A stretch of DNA of 64,000 nucleotides, taken from NCBI GenBank assembly GCA_018340805.1, contig JACMZG010001911.1, positions 56,727,220 through 56,791,219 on the forward strand, given 5' to 3'. The DNA comes from Microvelia longipes (lineage: Eukaryota > Arthropoda > Insecta > Hemiptera > Veliidae). Shown one piece after another: positions 22,936-31,479 of this stretch. Within the stretch, counting starts at the first letter, position 1. Every line of letters begins with the position of its first letter. The notes under the pieces are model-generated. The model was not told where the DNA came from, made no database searches, and saw only the letters and a list, made by a program, of their open reading frames with translations. The translations under genes and the position numbers were made by a program.

Positions 22936-23124
22936 CTAACTTATAAATACAATTATAAGCAGCTGCCCTATCATATATATACATATGGCCGTCATTAGCC
23001 CCGCACAGTATTTCCCTTCCATCGGATGAGAATTGTAAGCAGAATATACAGAATCTTCTCTCCTCTGGGCATAGAGGAAGGGCCTGATGGACACTAGTAT
23101 CTCCTTCCAGGTCTACTATATGAA
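11065..23124 (-). CDS. DCAF11: DCAF11 (WDR23), C-terminal half, seven exons
   Basis: A WD40-repeat substrate receptor of the CUL4-DDB1 E3 ubiquitin ligase (in animals it targets Nrf2/SKN-1 family factors). Exons in transcript order: 23,124-~22,950; 20,903-20,811; 18,918-18,736; 16,903-16,837; 14,042-13,887; 12,744-12,638; 11,229-11,065. Acceptors end in AG and donors are GT; phases agree at every junction except exon 1 to 2. Diagnostic peptides in family order: SSDGREILCGANDG, HADDVNAVSFAD, VLAGHLDGITFIDSRGD, ISNSKDQSIKLWDIR, YWDYRWQEAP, YKGHQVLQTLIRCHFSP, HTSCVRDVSWHPYRPEII. These fit roughly residues 250 to the end of the ~550-residue vertebrate protein. The N-terminal exons were not found to the right, where a gap, a satellite and transposons lie. 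The identification rests on family knowledge and is strong. Confidence 0.92.
11230..12637. other. DCAF11 last intron
   Basis: AT-rich intron with no recognisable second gene. The small open frames at 11,169-11,360 (minus, overlapping the last exon) and 11,328-11,561 (plus) have no family resemblance and are treated as chance. Confidence 0.6.
12638..12744 (-). CDS. DCAF11: DCAF11 exon 6 of those present
   Basis: Acceptor TTTTAG, donor GTGAGTG. Encodes VYDLLTGK and the blade HTSCVRDVSWHPYRPEII, which matches the conserved penultimate WD40 blade of the family. Phase joins cleanly to the exon at 13,887-14,042 (a split Val codon). Confidence 0.9.
12835..12900 (-). repeat. Family A repeat fragment
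   Basis: TTACTTTTCCTCATTTATAC and the following inverse arm form the imperfect palindrome that ends family A copies, followed by GTGTGTTTGC. A truncated copy inside a DCAF11 intron. Confidence 0.6.
13080..13680 (-). repeat. Dispersed repeat family B, copy 2
   Basis: Reverse orientation relative to the copy at 6,645. Contains the 'AAGCCGAGG' units, AATTTTGGGGGTGC, CTCCCTTGGGAATAAAAAG and the end CTTCACATTATACATCATC. It lies in a DCAF11 intron. The open frames 13,144-13,475 fall in it and are not genes. Confidence 0.7.
13887..14042 (-). CDS. DCAF11: DCAF11 exon 5 of those present
   Basis: Acceptor TTTAG, donor GTAAAT. Encodes GDTSVATYKGHQVLQTLI, then RCHFSPAFSTGQRYIYTG and GKVL. This is the hallmark GHGVL-TLIRC-FSP-STGQ segment of DCAF11. 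Confidence 0.92.
14260..14935 (-). repeat. Dispersed repeat family B, copy 3
   Basis: The most complete reverse copy: three or four direct AACTCCCGAGGCGAAGCCGA units (14,340-14,450), then a block with GGACCCCCTTATAAATTTAG, then AGTAACTTTT repeats, ending TAATAAACTTTACAATACAC. The open frame at 14,264-14,488 reflects the internal tandem units. Confidence 0.7.
15640..15790. repeat. TTATTATT low-complexity tract
   Basis: Runs of ATTATT and TTTATTATT with no coding potential, within the DCAF11 intron between 14,042 and 16,837. Confidence 0.6.
15915..16425. repeat. AAACAAGTAAAAGTT tandem/palindromic array
   Basis: Units of TTAAACAAGTAAAAGTTTTT and its inverse AAAACTTTTACATTAA alternate across about 160 bases (15,915-16,084) and resume at 16,370-16,420. 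The gap between the two parts is exactly the 285-bp MITE, so the MITE inserted into an existing array. Confidence 0.85.
16085..16369. mobile_element. 285-bp MITE with TTA target duplication
   Basis: A near-perfect foldback: TAGACCAAGAGCCCAGGGGT at the left, its inverse at the right (one or two differences), arms of about 130 bases around a short centre (GGCAGAACGCACTTTAGGGG). TTA directly precedes (16,082-16,084) and follows (16,370-16,372) the element. A 3-bp TWA duplication is typical of PIF/Harbinger elements, so that superfamily is suggested but not proven by the termini. Confidence 0.88.
16837..16903 (-). CDS. DCAF11: DCAF11 exon 4 of those present
   Basis: Acceptor TTTCAG, donor GTGAGT. 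Encodes DYTKKVSNPKYWDYRWQEAP, equivalent to the NWDYRWQ-VP stretch of the family between blades. Sixty-seven bases; phase agrees with both neighbours. Confidence 0.88.
16980..17870. other. DCAF11 intron, no gene seen
   Basis: AT-rich. The overlapping minus-strand frames at 17,326-17,719 show no family motif and no supporting splice signals. Confidence 0.5.
17884..18703. mobile_element. ~820-bp TIR element abutting a DCAF11 exon
   Basis: The left end CTATTCGCGATTCAAAG is inverted at 18,687-18,703. A second inverted match, AACGAAAGGGTGATCG versus CGATCACCCTTTCGTT, lies just inside (17,938-17,954 and 18,636-18,651). No transposase frame. The right end stops about 33 bases before the donor of the DCAF11 exon at 18,736, so it inserted almost at the splice site. 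Confidence 0.75.
18736..18918 (-). CDS. DCAF11: DCAF11 exon 3 of those present
   Basis: Acceptor TTTCAG, donor GTGTGT. Begins VWDRR, continuing the blade begun in the previous exon, then PVGVLAGHLDGITFIDSRGD, FISNSKDQSIKLWDIR and FSSNEAQ. This matches the family's LAGH-DGITFID and SNSKDQTIKLWD motifs. The donor could also lie three bases earlier. Confidence 0.93.
19575..19872 (+). repeat. 40-bp tandem repeat
   Basis: Seven to eight copies of TTTAGGAACCAACTAGACAG followed by CCCTGGGAGTAAAAACTTGC, with small indels between copies. Similar phrases in family B suggest that the array grew from a family B end. Open frames on both strands (19,635-19,922 and 19,702-19,926) arise from the repeat. Confidence 0.92.
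19931..20167 (+). mobile_element. tRNA-derived SINE with target-site duplication
   Basis: Starts GCCGCCTCCGTGGCCAAGGT with a box A-like TGGCCAAGG and a box B-like GGTCTGAGGTTGGCATCCC, i.e. a Leu/Ser-type tRNA-related head. The body contains CCCGTTAGAGCTGCAAGGCT and ends in an ATTATTATTACT tail. The flanks TACACATAACACA (19,918-19,930) and TACATATAACACA (20,168-20,180) form a 13-bp duplication with one mismatch. Intact and fairly young, in a DCAF11 intron in antisense orientation to the gene. Confidence 0.9.
20510..20800 (+). repeat. Dispersed repeat family A, copy next to a DCAF11 exon
   Basis: Contains GCTGGGAGCTACAATGATAA, a (CA)13 run at 20,664-20,692, AACTACTCAGGAG and the terminal palindrome (ACTTTCACTATATACC...GAGGATAAGT). 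It ends within about 15 bases of the exon donor at 20,811. Confidence 0.7.
20811..20903 (-). CDS. DCAF11: DCAF11 exon 2 of those present
   Basis: Acceptor GTACAG, donor GTAATA; 93 bases, 31 codons. Encodes VEAHADDVNAVSFADE, then TSQIIYSGADDGLCK, matching the conserved ESHEDDVNAVAF-SGGDD-ICK blade. Joins in phase 0 to VWD of the next exon. Confidence 0.93.
21480..21662. repeat. Inverted repeat with head-to-head hammerhead-like cores
   Basis: A ~183-base palindrome centred near 21,570. The plus arm has CTGATGA (21,581-21,587), a short ACTTTAAGT stem, then GAAA (21,600-21,603). The minus arm has CTGATGA, ACGTTAAAT, GAAA (21,556-21,532). The outer arms read ATTGTGGTTAACAAT-like on both sides. 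Probably two fused retroelement ends. Confidence 0.75.
22860..22932. repeat. (TA)n microsatellite
   Basis: About 70 bases of TA repeat immediately downstream of the first visible DCAF11 exon. It generates the Ile-Tyr tail of the open frame there. Confidence 0.95.
22950..23124 (-). CDS. DCAF11: DCAF11 first visible exon
   Basis: Acceptor TTGTAG before TTCATATAG. Encodes VHIVDLEGDTSVHQALPLCP, then EERRFCIF and SSDGREILCGANDG and YIYDR. This is the family segment HICN-GEGDTH-AL-L-PDERRF-VFS followed by the GREVLGGANDG blade. The 3' junction is uncertain: GT occurs at GTATTTATAAG and GTTAGT, but neither gives the phase needed for the next exon, so a small exon or an indel may intervene. Confidence 0.88.
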
Positions 23125-23159
23125 CTACAACATAAGAGAAAACTTTATTAGAAATCACA

Positions 23160-24055
23160 AATGAATATATAAATAAATATTTATGCTACTGGGCAGGAAA
23201 ATGGGATATAACGGACAAGTATAATAAATTAGCCCCAAGCTAAAATCTATAAAAATAGCTTAACAATTTCCCAGAAAATTTTGTGTGGTCTATAAAAATT
23301 ACATACACAGGTAAAAAATTGCCTGCCAATTCAGATAAAAATTCTACACATCTGAAGTGAAGTTGGATTTATTTAATTTCCTCACACTGGAATCAGGGAT
23401 TTCAAATTCATAAAACCACATAAATATGGTTGAAAAGATCTACAGAATTAAATTTTAAATAGAATAGAATAGAATAGCCATTTGTTAGAAAAAAAATATT
23501 ATAACATTTTACAAAAATACAAGAATTAACAAATAATAGTTTACTAATCAGCCGTAGCTGTGGCAACATTAAGTTCGCTAAGTGACGTTTTTATTTTTCT
23601 TTACTTTTTTTTATTTATTTATTTATTTGCACTATATTCAACTCAAAATTTAGAACAATTCACTATTACCATTACATAACCTTTAATTTATATAGAAGAA
23701 TTTCCAGGTATTGATTGATCTATTTATTTACACATTTTTAGCGAATTTCTTTTGGGAATTTCTAATAAAACATAGGTGATAAAAATTCCCATAACTTACT
23801 TTAAAAGACTTAAACAAATTAAAAGAGCATAACTTAAAGTGAGGCATGCAAACTATATAAAATTTTAACTAAATAATATAATTATAATAATAATTACTTA
23901 ACCTTTCAAAATTTTATAAAAGTTATATAAATTAGAACTAATTAATAAAATATAAAAAAAAATTAAATTTACAATTTATAATTACAAAAACAACAATATA
24001 TAAAACAATAGTTTTTAACATCTTATTTTTTATTTTATTTTAAATTAGCTACAGA
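23160..24055. other. AT-rich DNA, no gene seen
   Basis: Very AT-rich, with ATTTATTT runs. I looked for upstream DCAF11 exons and found none. Confidence 0.5.
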
Positions 24056-24074
24056 CGTTGCAATTGACAACGAC

Positions 24075-24335
24075 CCAATGTAAGCCAGGCTACCACCCTA
24101 GTTATCTTGGCAGACTTAAACGTCTTCTGCACCGGGATGATCCACAGAGGGTTGCAAATGACGTCACTGTGGCCAGGGAAGGTTGTGTAGGGGTACAGTG
24201 ACGTCACTGTCAGTCACATGGGGTTGTCACTGACCTCTGTGGATGATCCTTGGGAAGAGGAAGTCCGGAGTGGGGAGTCTGGAAAGATATATAAGGGCAG
24301 CTGGTGGGGGAGTCAGTCAGTCCTTTCGCACTAGT
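24075..24335 (+). promoter_or_regulatory. CRE/TATA/initiator promoter-like block, cut by gap
   Basis: GC-rich relative to its surroundings. Two perfect CRE palindromes TGACGTCA (24,159-24,166; 24,199-24,206), both in the phrase TGACGTCACTGT; an inverted pair GGATGATCCACAGAGG / CCTCTGTGGATGATCC (24,135; 24,234); TATATAAG at 24,288-24,295; and overlapping TCAGT initiators at 24,313-24,321, about 25 bases downstream. This spacing fits an arthropod core promoter. The sequence then enters an N gap. It may be the U3 of an LTR, since TGTAAGCCAGG at about 24,080 could be an LTR start, or a host promoter. Confidence 0.6.
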
Positions 24336-24435
24336 NNNNNNNNNNNNNNNNNNNNNNNNNNNNNNNNNNNNNNNNNNNNNNNNNNNNNNNNNNNNNNNNN
24401 NNNNNNNNNNNNNNNNNNNNNNNNNNNNNNNNNNN
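24336..24435. other. Assembly gap of exactly 100 N
   Basis: A run of 100 N: a scaffolding gap of nominal size. The left flank is promoter-like and the right flank is satellite, so the true length and content are unknown. Confidence 1.
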
Positions 24436-26965
24436 TTATATAGACACCTCCTTTATGACCTCTTTCAACTTGCTACATCTTTGTTACTCTTTTTATATTG
24501 TCACTCTCTTTGACCTTCTTATACTTGCTATATCCCTGTTACTTTTTTATATAGTCACTCTCCTATGACCTCCTTCAACTTGCTATATCCCTGTTACTTA
24601 GGGATATGGCAAGTTAAAAGAGGTCATAGGAAAATGACTATATAAAGAAGTAACAGGGATGTAGCAAATTGAAGGAGCTCATACAGAAGTAACTATATAA
24701 AGAAGTAATAGAGATGTAGCAAATTGAAGGACGTCATAGGGGAGTGACTATATACAGAAGTTACAAGAAAATAACACATTAAAGGAGGTCATAGGGGAGT
24801 GTCTATATAAAGAAGTAACAGGGATGTAGCAAATTGAAGGAGCTCATAGAGGAGTGACTATATAAAGAAGTAACAGGGATGTAGTAAATAAAAGGAGGTG
24901 AAATGCGATTAACAATATGAAAAGTAACAGGGATATAGCAAGTTGAAGGAGGTCAAAGAGGAATGACAATATAAAGAAGTAACAGGGATATAGCAAGTTG
25001 AAGGAGGTCAAAGAGGAGTGACTATATAATGAAGTAACAGGGATATAGCAAGTTGAAGGAGGTCAAAGAGGAGTGACAATATAAAGAAGTAACAGAGATA
25101 TAGCAAGTTAAAGAGGTCATAGGAGAGTGACTATATAATGAAGTAACAGGGATATAGCAAGTTAAAGGAGGTCAAAGAGGAGTGACAATATAAAGAAGTA
25201 ACAGGGATATAGCAAGTTGAAGAAGGTCAAAGAGGAGTGACAATATAAAGAAGTAACAGAGATATAGCAAGTTGAAAGAGGTCATAGAAGAGTGACTATA
25301 TAAAAAGAAGAAACAGGGATATTGCAAGTTAAAGGTTGTAATAGGGGAGTGAATATATACAAAAGTAACAGGGATAAAGCAAGTTAAAGGAGGTCAAAGA
25401 GGAGTGACAATACAAAGATGTAACAGGAATGCAGCAAATTGAAAGAGGTCATAGGAGAGTGACTATATAAAGAAGTAACAGGGATGTAGCAAATTGAAGG
25501 AGCTCATACAGAAGTAACTATATAAAAAAGTAATAGATATGTAGCAAATTGAAGGACGTCATAGGGGAGTGACTATATACAGAAGTTACAAGAAAATAAC
25601 ACATTAAAGGAGGTCATAAGGGAGTGTCTATATAAAGAAGTAACAGGGATGTAGCAAATTGAAGGAGCTCATAGAGGAGTGACTATATAAAGAAGTAACA
25701 GGGATGTAGTAAATAAAAGGAGGTGAAATGCGATTAACAATATGAAAAAGTAACAGGGATATAGCAAGTTGAAGGAGGTCAAAGAGGAATGACAATATAA
25801 AGAAGTAACAGGGATATAGCAAGTTGAAGGAGGTCAAAGAGGAGTGACTATATAATGAAGTAACAGGGATATAGCAAGTTGAAAGAGGTTAAAGAGGAGT
25901 GACAATATAAAGAAGTAACAGAGATATAGCAAGTTAAAAGAGGTCATAGAGGAGTGACTATATAATGAAGTAACAGGGTTATAGCAAGTTTAAGGAGGTC
26001 AAAGAGGAGTGACAATATAAAGAAGTAACAGGGATATAGCAAGTTGAAGAAGGTCAAAGAGGAGTGACAATATAAAGAAGTAACAGAGATATAGCAAGTT
26101 GAAGGAGGTCATAGAAGAGTGACTATATAAAGAAGTAACAGGGATATAGCAAGTTGAAGGAGGTCAATAAGGAAGTATCTATATAAGAAGTAACAGGGAT
26201 ATTGCAAGTTAAATGTTGTAATAGGGGAGTGAATATATAAAAAAGTGACAGGGATATAGCAAGTTAAAGGAGGTCAAAGGGGAGTGACAATACAAAGATG
26301 TAACAGGAATGCAGCAAATTGAAAGAGGTCATAAGAGAGTGTCTATATAAAGAAGTAACTAGGATGTAGCAAATTAAAGGAGCTCATAGAGGAGTCACTA
26401 TATAAAGAAGTAACAGGGATGTAGTAAATAGAAGGAGGTGAAATGGGAGTAACAATATGAAAAAGTAACAGGGATATAGCAAGTTAAAGGAGGTCAAAGA
26501 GGAATGACAATATAAAGAAGTAACAGGGATATAGCAAGTTGAAGGAGGTCAAAGAGGAGTGACTACATAATGAAGTAACAGGGATATAGCAAGTTAAAGG
26601 AGGTCAAAGAGGAGTGACAATACAAAGATGTAACAGGAATGCAGCAAATTGAATGAGGTCATAGAGAGTGTCTATATAAAGAAGTAACAGGGATGTAGCA
26701 AATTAAAGGAGCTCATAGAGGAGTGACTATATAAAGAAGTAACAGGGATGTAGTAAATAGAAGGAGGTGAAATGGGAGTAACAATATGAAAAAGTAACAG
26801 GAATATAGCAAGTTGAAGGAGGTCAAAAAGGAATGACAATATAAAGAAGTAACAGGGATATAGCAAGTTGAAGGAGGTCAAAGAGGAGTGACTATATAAT
26901 GAAGTAACAGGGATATAGCAAGTTGAAAGAGGTTATAGAGGAGTGACAATATAAAGAAGTAACAG
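24436..26965. repeat. ~55-bp satellite array with inversion and higher-order repeat
   Basis: The basic unit is GAAGTAACAGGGATATAGCA, AGTTGAAGGAGGTCAAAGAG, GAGTGACAATATAAA, repeated about 45 times with variants (GATGTAGCAAATTGAAGGAGC, ATGCGATTAACAATATG). The first three units (24,436-24,600) are inverted, so the array has a head-to-head switch at about 24,600. A block starting near 24,655 recurs near 25,480, i.e. a higher-order unit of about 825 bases. Open frames in it are by-products. The right edge is cut off by the BEL element's LTR. Confidence 0.95.
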
Positions 26966-28539
26966 TGTTTGGACATGGGTCTCCTTCTCCACCCCACTTC
27001 CTTTCATTGCCCATCCTTTGTAAATAGTTGTTATTTATCTATACTTTATTATTTATATGTTTACTGTATATCCTTTATGATTTAGAGTACTTACGTTGTT
27101 TTTCATATATATTTTAAGTTTAATAACGTCGTGGACTTTCCTGTAAACAGGCAATAAGTGATCCACTTTTGTATCATTAATATTATCGCGCACTAACACT
27201 TAGTTTTAAGTTTTCTTCGTTCGCCATCTCACTACACTGCTTCAACATCGCCCATCTCATCATAATACGTTAAATCTAATTGATTTTCACTAAAAGAATC
27301 AGGGAAAACAGGCTGCTGGAGCCGTGCATAACCTGCCGCCATGTTTACTTGAGGTTACATTTTGAAACCTTCCTTCTGTAACTCGTCTTGCATGGAAATC
27401 CATCAGATTAAGCCGCTGGAAAGTTCGTTGGATATAATATATAATTTACAAATATCTGCATTCACTTCGGGAATAATTTAGGCATAATATTATTCCTTAT
27501 ACTTGATCAATAATTGTCAAGACTTTATACTAGCTATAAAGCAGTATGCTAATCAGTATCGCCGTTTAGAGACAACCGCTTTGTTCCATTATCAATTGAA
27601 CCTAAAAAGTAACGGTTTTCGCCGTCTTGCGATGAGTGGAGAGAAAAACCTGGTTGTAGTGAAAGGGTTAACCCAACCGTAATTTAAAATATAACTTTAC
27701 TAAAGTAATTAGTAAGTTCTTGTGTTCAAGATCGCGGCCTTTTGGGCTCTTTTTCATGTGGATGTGTTGGTGATATCAATAACAGCTTTAATTTGGACTA
27801 TGTTGCTTTCATCTGTGCTGCCGACCTATGCAGCATGCTTTCACTGTCTGTAATTACCTTCAGTTTTATATTTCATCTTCCTACTAGTCTTCCGCGTCTT
27901 CTTTAGTTTTAGTTACTAACTCCTTAGTCTATAGAATTATTTTTTATGTTTAATTTATTATTACTTTCCTGACTTCGAATATGCTGCCAGTGAGAATATA
28001 TGTCGATTGTTAAATGCTATATTTTTGTTCCGTATTTATTTTGTCTACTATTTTATTATTATTTCTCAGTTTTATTTACTTTTATCGTGAGTAGCTTTAG
28101 CCAGTTTATCTTACTTTTATATTTATTGAGTGACATATATAGTGTCCCTTCTGCCGGCATATTCGAAGCCACTTGGTCAAGTTATTTATTAAGCTCGCTA
28201 TTTATTAAGTTATTATTATTAAGCTCTATTATTGCCTGCTTTATTTATTGCTTAGATTTATTAATTTACTTGTGTATTCATTATTTTGCGTTACTTTAAC
28301 CCGAGTTTTTTATGCTTATCTGTTTTGATACTTTATAAGTTGTATCAAGTCCGTAAGTACTTAATGCTTAAACTTTATCTAGTCACTTTCCTTACCTTAT
28401 CTTATTGTTTGCTAATTATTTACTAAAATACAGTCCTTTTTTCCTTATCTCATCTTTTACTTTTGTTTTACCCTCTATTCAGCTAGTTTCAGCGTCAGGA
28501 ACTTATTTTTAAGTTGATTATCCCCGCTGGGCTTGCACA
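26966..28539 (+). repeat. BEL/Pao 5' LTR
   Basis: Begins TGTTTGGACATGGG and ends GGGCTTGCACA; 1,574 bases. Matches 34,872-36,446 along its whole length with scattered substitutions and one-base indels. It begins directly after a satellite unit (GAAGTAACAG). Confidence 0.95.
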
Positions 28540-28542
28540 TTT

Positions 28543-28560
28543 TGGTCCTTCGAGCCGGAT
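28543..28560 (+). other. Primer-binding site, tRNA-Tyr type
   Basis: TGGTCCTTCGAGCCGGAT lies three bases after the 5' LTR and is complementary to the CCA-bearing 3' end of animal tRNA-Tyr (…CCGGCTCGAAGGA-CCA). It defines the LTR boundary and the first-strand primer. Confidence 0.85.
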
Positions 28561-28937
28561 CCTGCTTAGCAGAGTTTATCGAGTAATCTGTTTTTTATTT
28601 TGCCTTGTTTTCTTATAATTTTTGCATGTTTTAGTAGGTAGGCGGCAATCAGCATTGGTTTGCACCACACTCATTACCTCACCTGTCTTCGAGACTAGTT
28701 ATTATCTCTTCGCGGTTACCCTTGTTTACACCAGTGTTATATTCGGCCACGAGCCACATTTACCTGTAGCAGCAACGACGTTCCACTCCGTCATCTCTTT
28801 GGTAAGACCAGTGAGTATTCTCTTTATTTTCTGTTTTGTATCTCAGCATGGTACATAACTTTACTGCTACTACAGAGTTCCATGGTTTGTTGCAACATGT
28901 TTTGTACATTACGAATGTACTTAGTTAATCTTCATTT

Positions 28938-29270
28938 CGCGTGGTATCCACATCTATGTGTTGCATCAACCTGAGTTTAGCTACCATTATTATTATAGTG
29001 CACAGCTTCATATCGCGTGGTATCCACAATATTATTCATTTATCAAACTTGCTGTACACTCTGTTATACTTCTCGCGTGGTATCCACATCATATTCGTAT
29101 CTTACCTTGTGTAGCTGTAATTTTGAACTTGACTCCCGAAGCAAGTACTTATTTCGAGTGGTATCCACATCTTTGATTCATTTTTGAATTTATATTTATC
29201 GTTTGGTGGTATCCACCCTGTTAACTTATTATTATTGATAATTTTGTTTACTTTTCGAGTGGTATCCACA
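28938..29270 (+). repeat. Six GTGGTATCCAC hairpins in the BEL leader
   Basis: GTGGTATCCAC, usually as CGCGTGGTATCCACATC, occurs at about 28,941, 29,018, 29,078, 29,158, 29,206 and 29,259. Each can fold as GTGG-TAT-CCAC. Spacing is 47-80 bases and the DNA between is not conserved, so the motif itself is the repeated unit. It sits between primer site and gag, where packaging or translation signals of LTR elements usually lie. Confidence 0.85.
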
Positions 29271-29547
29271 TTTTACATTATATATATTGTTATCTTTATG
29301 TATTCATGTTTTTACTTAATTCATGTGATATTTCGATTGATCTCTTCTAATTTATTTATTACTTGTACTGTCTCTTTTGTATTTCTGTCTATGTTCAGAT
29401 AGAGCGTTACCACATTTGTTGTTGCTGTTTCAACGTTATTGTTGCTCAACTATTCTACGGATTCTCTTTTGTACATAAATATATTATTGTTTTTTCGTAA
29501 CCTTTCTTCTTTATTCACGACTCACCGATTGTCTACACTTCATCATC

Positions 29548-30717
29548 ATGGACCCAGAACTCCTTCAAGAGACAGCCGAATCTTACCGACGTAAGATGTT
29601 CAAGAGTTTTGAAGATATCAGGGAAGCAAGGGATAAAGGCAGAGAAGCCAAACTTGATCCTAGCAAGGTTCAAATGTTTAAGAGTATGTACTCAACAGTC
29701 ATGAATAGCTACGACGTTTTTGAATCCAACTACGACGAGTTATGTGATCTTCTTGATGAAAACAAGAGAGCGATAGCAACGCCTGCTGATACCCAGCAGC
29801 GGACTACTATCAGAAGATACTTATTCGAATCTCACGCTATGATGGCAGAGTTCGAAGCTGTAGAAAAGGAAAAGAGTGTTCGATTATCGCAATCCATGAC
29901 TGGACATACTAAAATCAAGCTACCACCTTTAGATCTCCCTAAGTTTAAGGGTGATCGTACGAAATGGCCGTCTTGGAAGGATACTTTTAACAGCATGGTA
30001 AATAATGAGTTGGCTCTCTCGGATATTGATCGCTTTCATTATCTTATACGTTCGCTAGAAGGAAAGGCTCTGGCAGTCATCGCTCACGTCCCAGTGACTG
30101 AATCTAATTTTGAGATAGCGTGGAAAACTTTAATCGATCAGTACGACAACAAAAGACTTCTTGCAGCTTCCTATTTGGACCAACTTTTGGATATTAAGGT
30201 TTTACCTCCAAAAGCGTCTAACGAACAACTGAGTAAGACAGTGGCAAAACTTTCAGAGATCGTCGCCGCTTTTAAGCTTCTCGAGGTTCCAGATAATGCT
30301 GAATACATTCTGTTTCATCTTGCTCGTCGCACCATCGACACTTCAACGCGTGAAGAGTTTGAGCGCGAGAACAAGGAAAAGTTTCCCACCTTTGACCAAT
30401 TTATTAAGTTTTTACGTAATAAATGTGACGCTTCCGAATTAGCTGTTGGCCTAGCACGCACTACAGTGGCTCAAGATCTGAGTAACCGTAACAACAATCC
30501 CAGACGCTCTTTCCGTCCATCTTCAGGGACTACTCTACTTGGTAGCGGTCGAAACTCTCAGCCATCTAACCAAGCACGAAAATATCGAGACTCCAAAGCT
30601 CCTTCATGTCCTTGTTTAGCGTGTAAAGAGTCTCATCACCTTAACAACTGTCTCAAGTTTGCCAATATGACTGTAAATGAACGTTTTAAAAGTGTTAAAA
30701 ACCTTTCGAGGATGTAG
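29548..30717 (+). CDS. BEL/Pao Gag region
   Basis: Opens at ATG 29,548 (MDPELLQETAESYRR) soon after the leader. Contains the DUF1759-type Gag core (LPPLDLPKFKGDRTKWPSWK; RFHYLIRSLEGKAL; LIDQYDNKRLLAASYLD) and the first cysteines of the nucleocapsid-like finger region (CPCLACKESHHLNNC). The frame ends early at 30,717; the continuing finger region is in another frame from about 30,700, so a one-base shift lies there. Gag packages element RNA in the cytoplasm. Confidence 0.9.
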   Translation: MDPELLQETAESYRRKMFKSFEDIREARDKGREAKLDPSKVQMFKSMYSTVMNSYDVFESNYDELCDLLDENKRAIATPADTQQRTTIRRYLFESHAMMAEFEAVEKEKSVRLSQSMTGHTKIKLPPLDLPKFKGDRTKWPSWKDTFNSMVNNELALSDIDRFHYLIRSLEGKALAVIAHVPVTESNFEIAWKTLIDQYDNKRLLAASYLDQLLDIKVLPPKASNEQLSKTVAKLSEIVAAFKLLEVPDNAEYILFHLARRTIDTSTREEFERENKEKFPTFDQFIKFLRNKCDASELAVGLARTTVAQDLSNRNNNPRRSFRPSSGTTLLGSGRNSQPSNQARKYRDSKAPSCPCLACKESHHLNNCLKFANMTVNERFKSVKNLSRM

Positions 30718-31475
30718 GAATTGTCTGTCAGCTGAGCATAAGACTGATAAATGTTTTTCTACTTACCGATGTCGCTTCTGTAGGGGAAAGCATCATTCCC
30801 TGCTTCACCAAAATAATGATGTTTCAGGCCCTTCTACAAGTATTGAAGTACAAACTAACGAAAGCGGAACTTCATTGAACGTGACTACACCGAAACAACA
30901 GGAAATCATGCTGGGAACCTCCATCTGCCATATCTATGACTCTAATGGATATCCTCACGAAATTCGACTTGTGATTGACTCTGGAGTCACTTCACCTTTA
31001 TAACTCGCTCCTTCGTTGATCGACTTGGACTTAAAATTCTAAAACGAAAACCGGTATATGGGGTATTGGAGAGGCGCCCCTTGGTTCTTCAAAAGGTCGT
31101 GCCTACTGTACGTTATCTCCTATCGACTGTGATAACCTACGTTTATCTACAAACGCCATCGTTTTGGACTCTATAACGTCACCTCTTCCGGGGTTTGAGT
31201 CTCCTGCGGAGTTGTGGACAGACTACCACAATTATCCTCTAGCTGACCCCGAGTTCTGGATCACCAAGCCTGTGGATCTACTTATCGGATGCGACTTATT
31301 CACCGACATCGTCACTGGCGACGTCATCACGATTTCGACTTCATTACCTCGCTTGCTTGGTACTATCTTCGGCTATGCTGTTCTTGGCCGCGTCAGAGAA
31401 GTTGCAGATGCTTATGCAGTTCAAGCTCTACTTACGTCTACGTTTTCCTCGTTGGATCCCCTTCACGAGAATTGA
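30695..31475 (+). pseudogene. BEL/Pao zinc fingers and aspartic protease, frameshifted
   Basis: The first part (to 31,003) encodes CRNCLSAEHKTDKCFSTYRC and CRFCRGKHHSLLH, the finger clusters typical of BEL Gag-Pol, then the protease with its active-site motif VIDSG (family DSGA/S). It stops at 31,003 and resumes in a different frame by 31,164 (LLIGCDLFTDIVTGDV, the end of the DUF1758 protease domain). The protease is split and not expressible as sequenced. Confidence 0.85.
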
Positions 31476-31479
31476 AACG

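Larger units (their letters stand above)
20910..22940. other. DCAF11 intron with repeats
   Basis: Holds the paired hammerhead-like inverted repeat (21,480-21,662) and a dispersed repeat at 22,040-22,590 related to 1,455-1,750. A short exon encoding the link between YIYDR and VEAH may be hidden here because the phases of the two flanking exons do not join directly; I could not find it. Confidence 0.5.

Noticed and set aside
24243..24513. Open frames running through the N gap
   Set aside because: The reading is composed of unknown residues; no evidence of coding.
25628..26881. Minus-strand 69-aa frames in the satellite
   Set aside because: They recur with the repeat unit and are by-products of a 55-bp satellite without stops in that frame.
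24436..26965. Possible CRISPR array
   Set aside because: Units are contiguous with no unique spacers, in a eukaryotic genome; a plain satellite.
28000..29402. Hydrophobic membrane-like frames in the BEL LTR and leader
   Set aside because: The same frame occurs in both LTRs in non-coding T-rich sequence, and there is no domain, start context or conservation.
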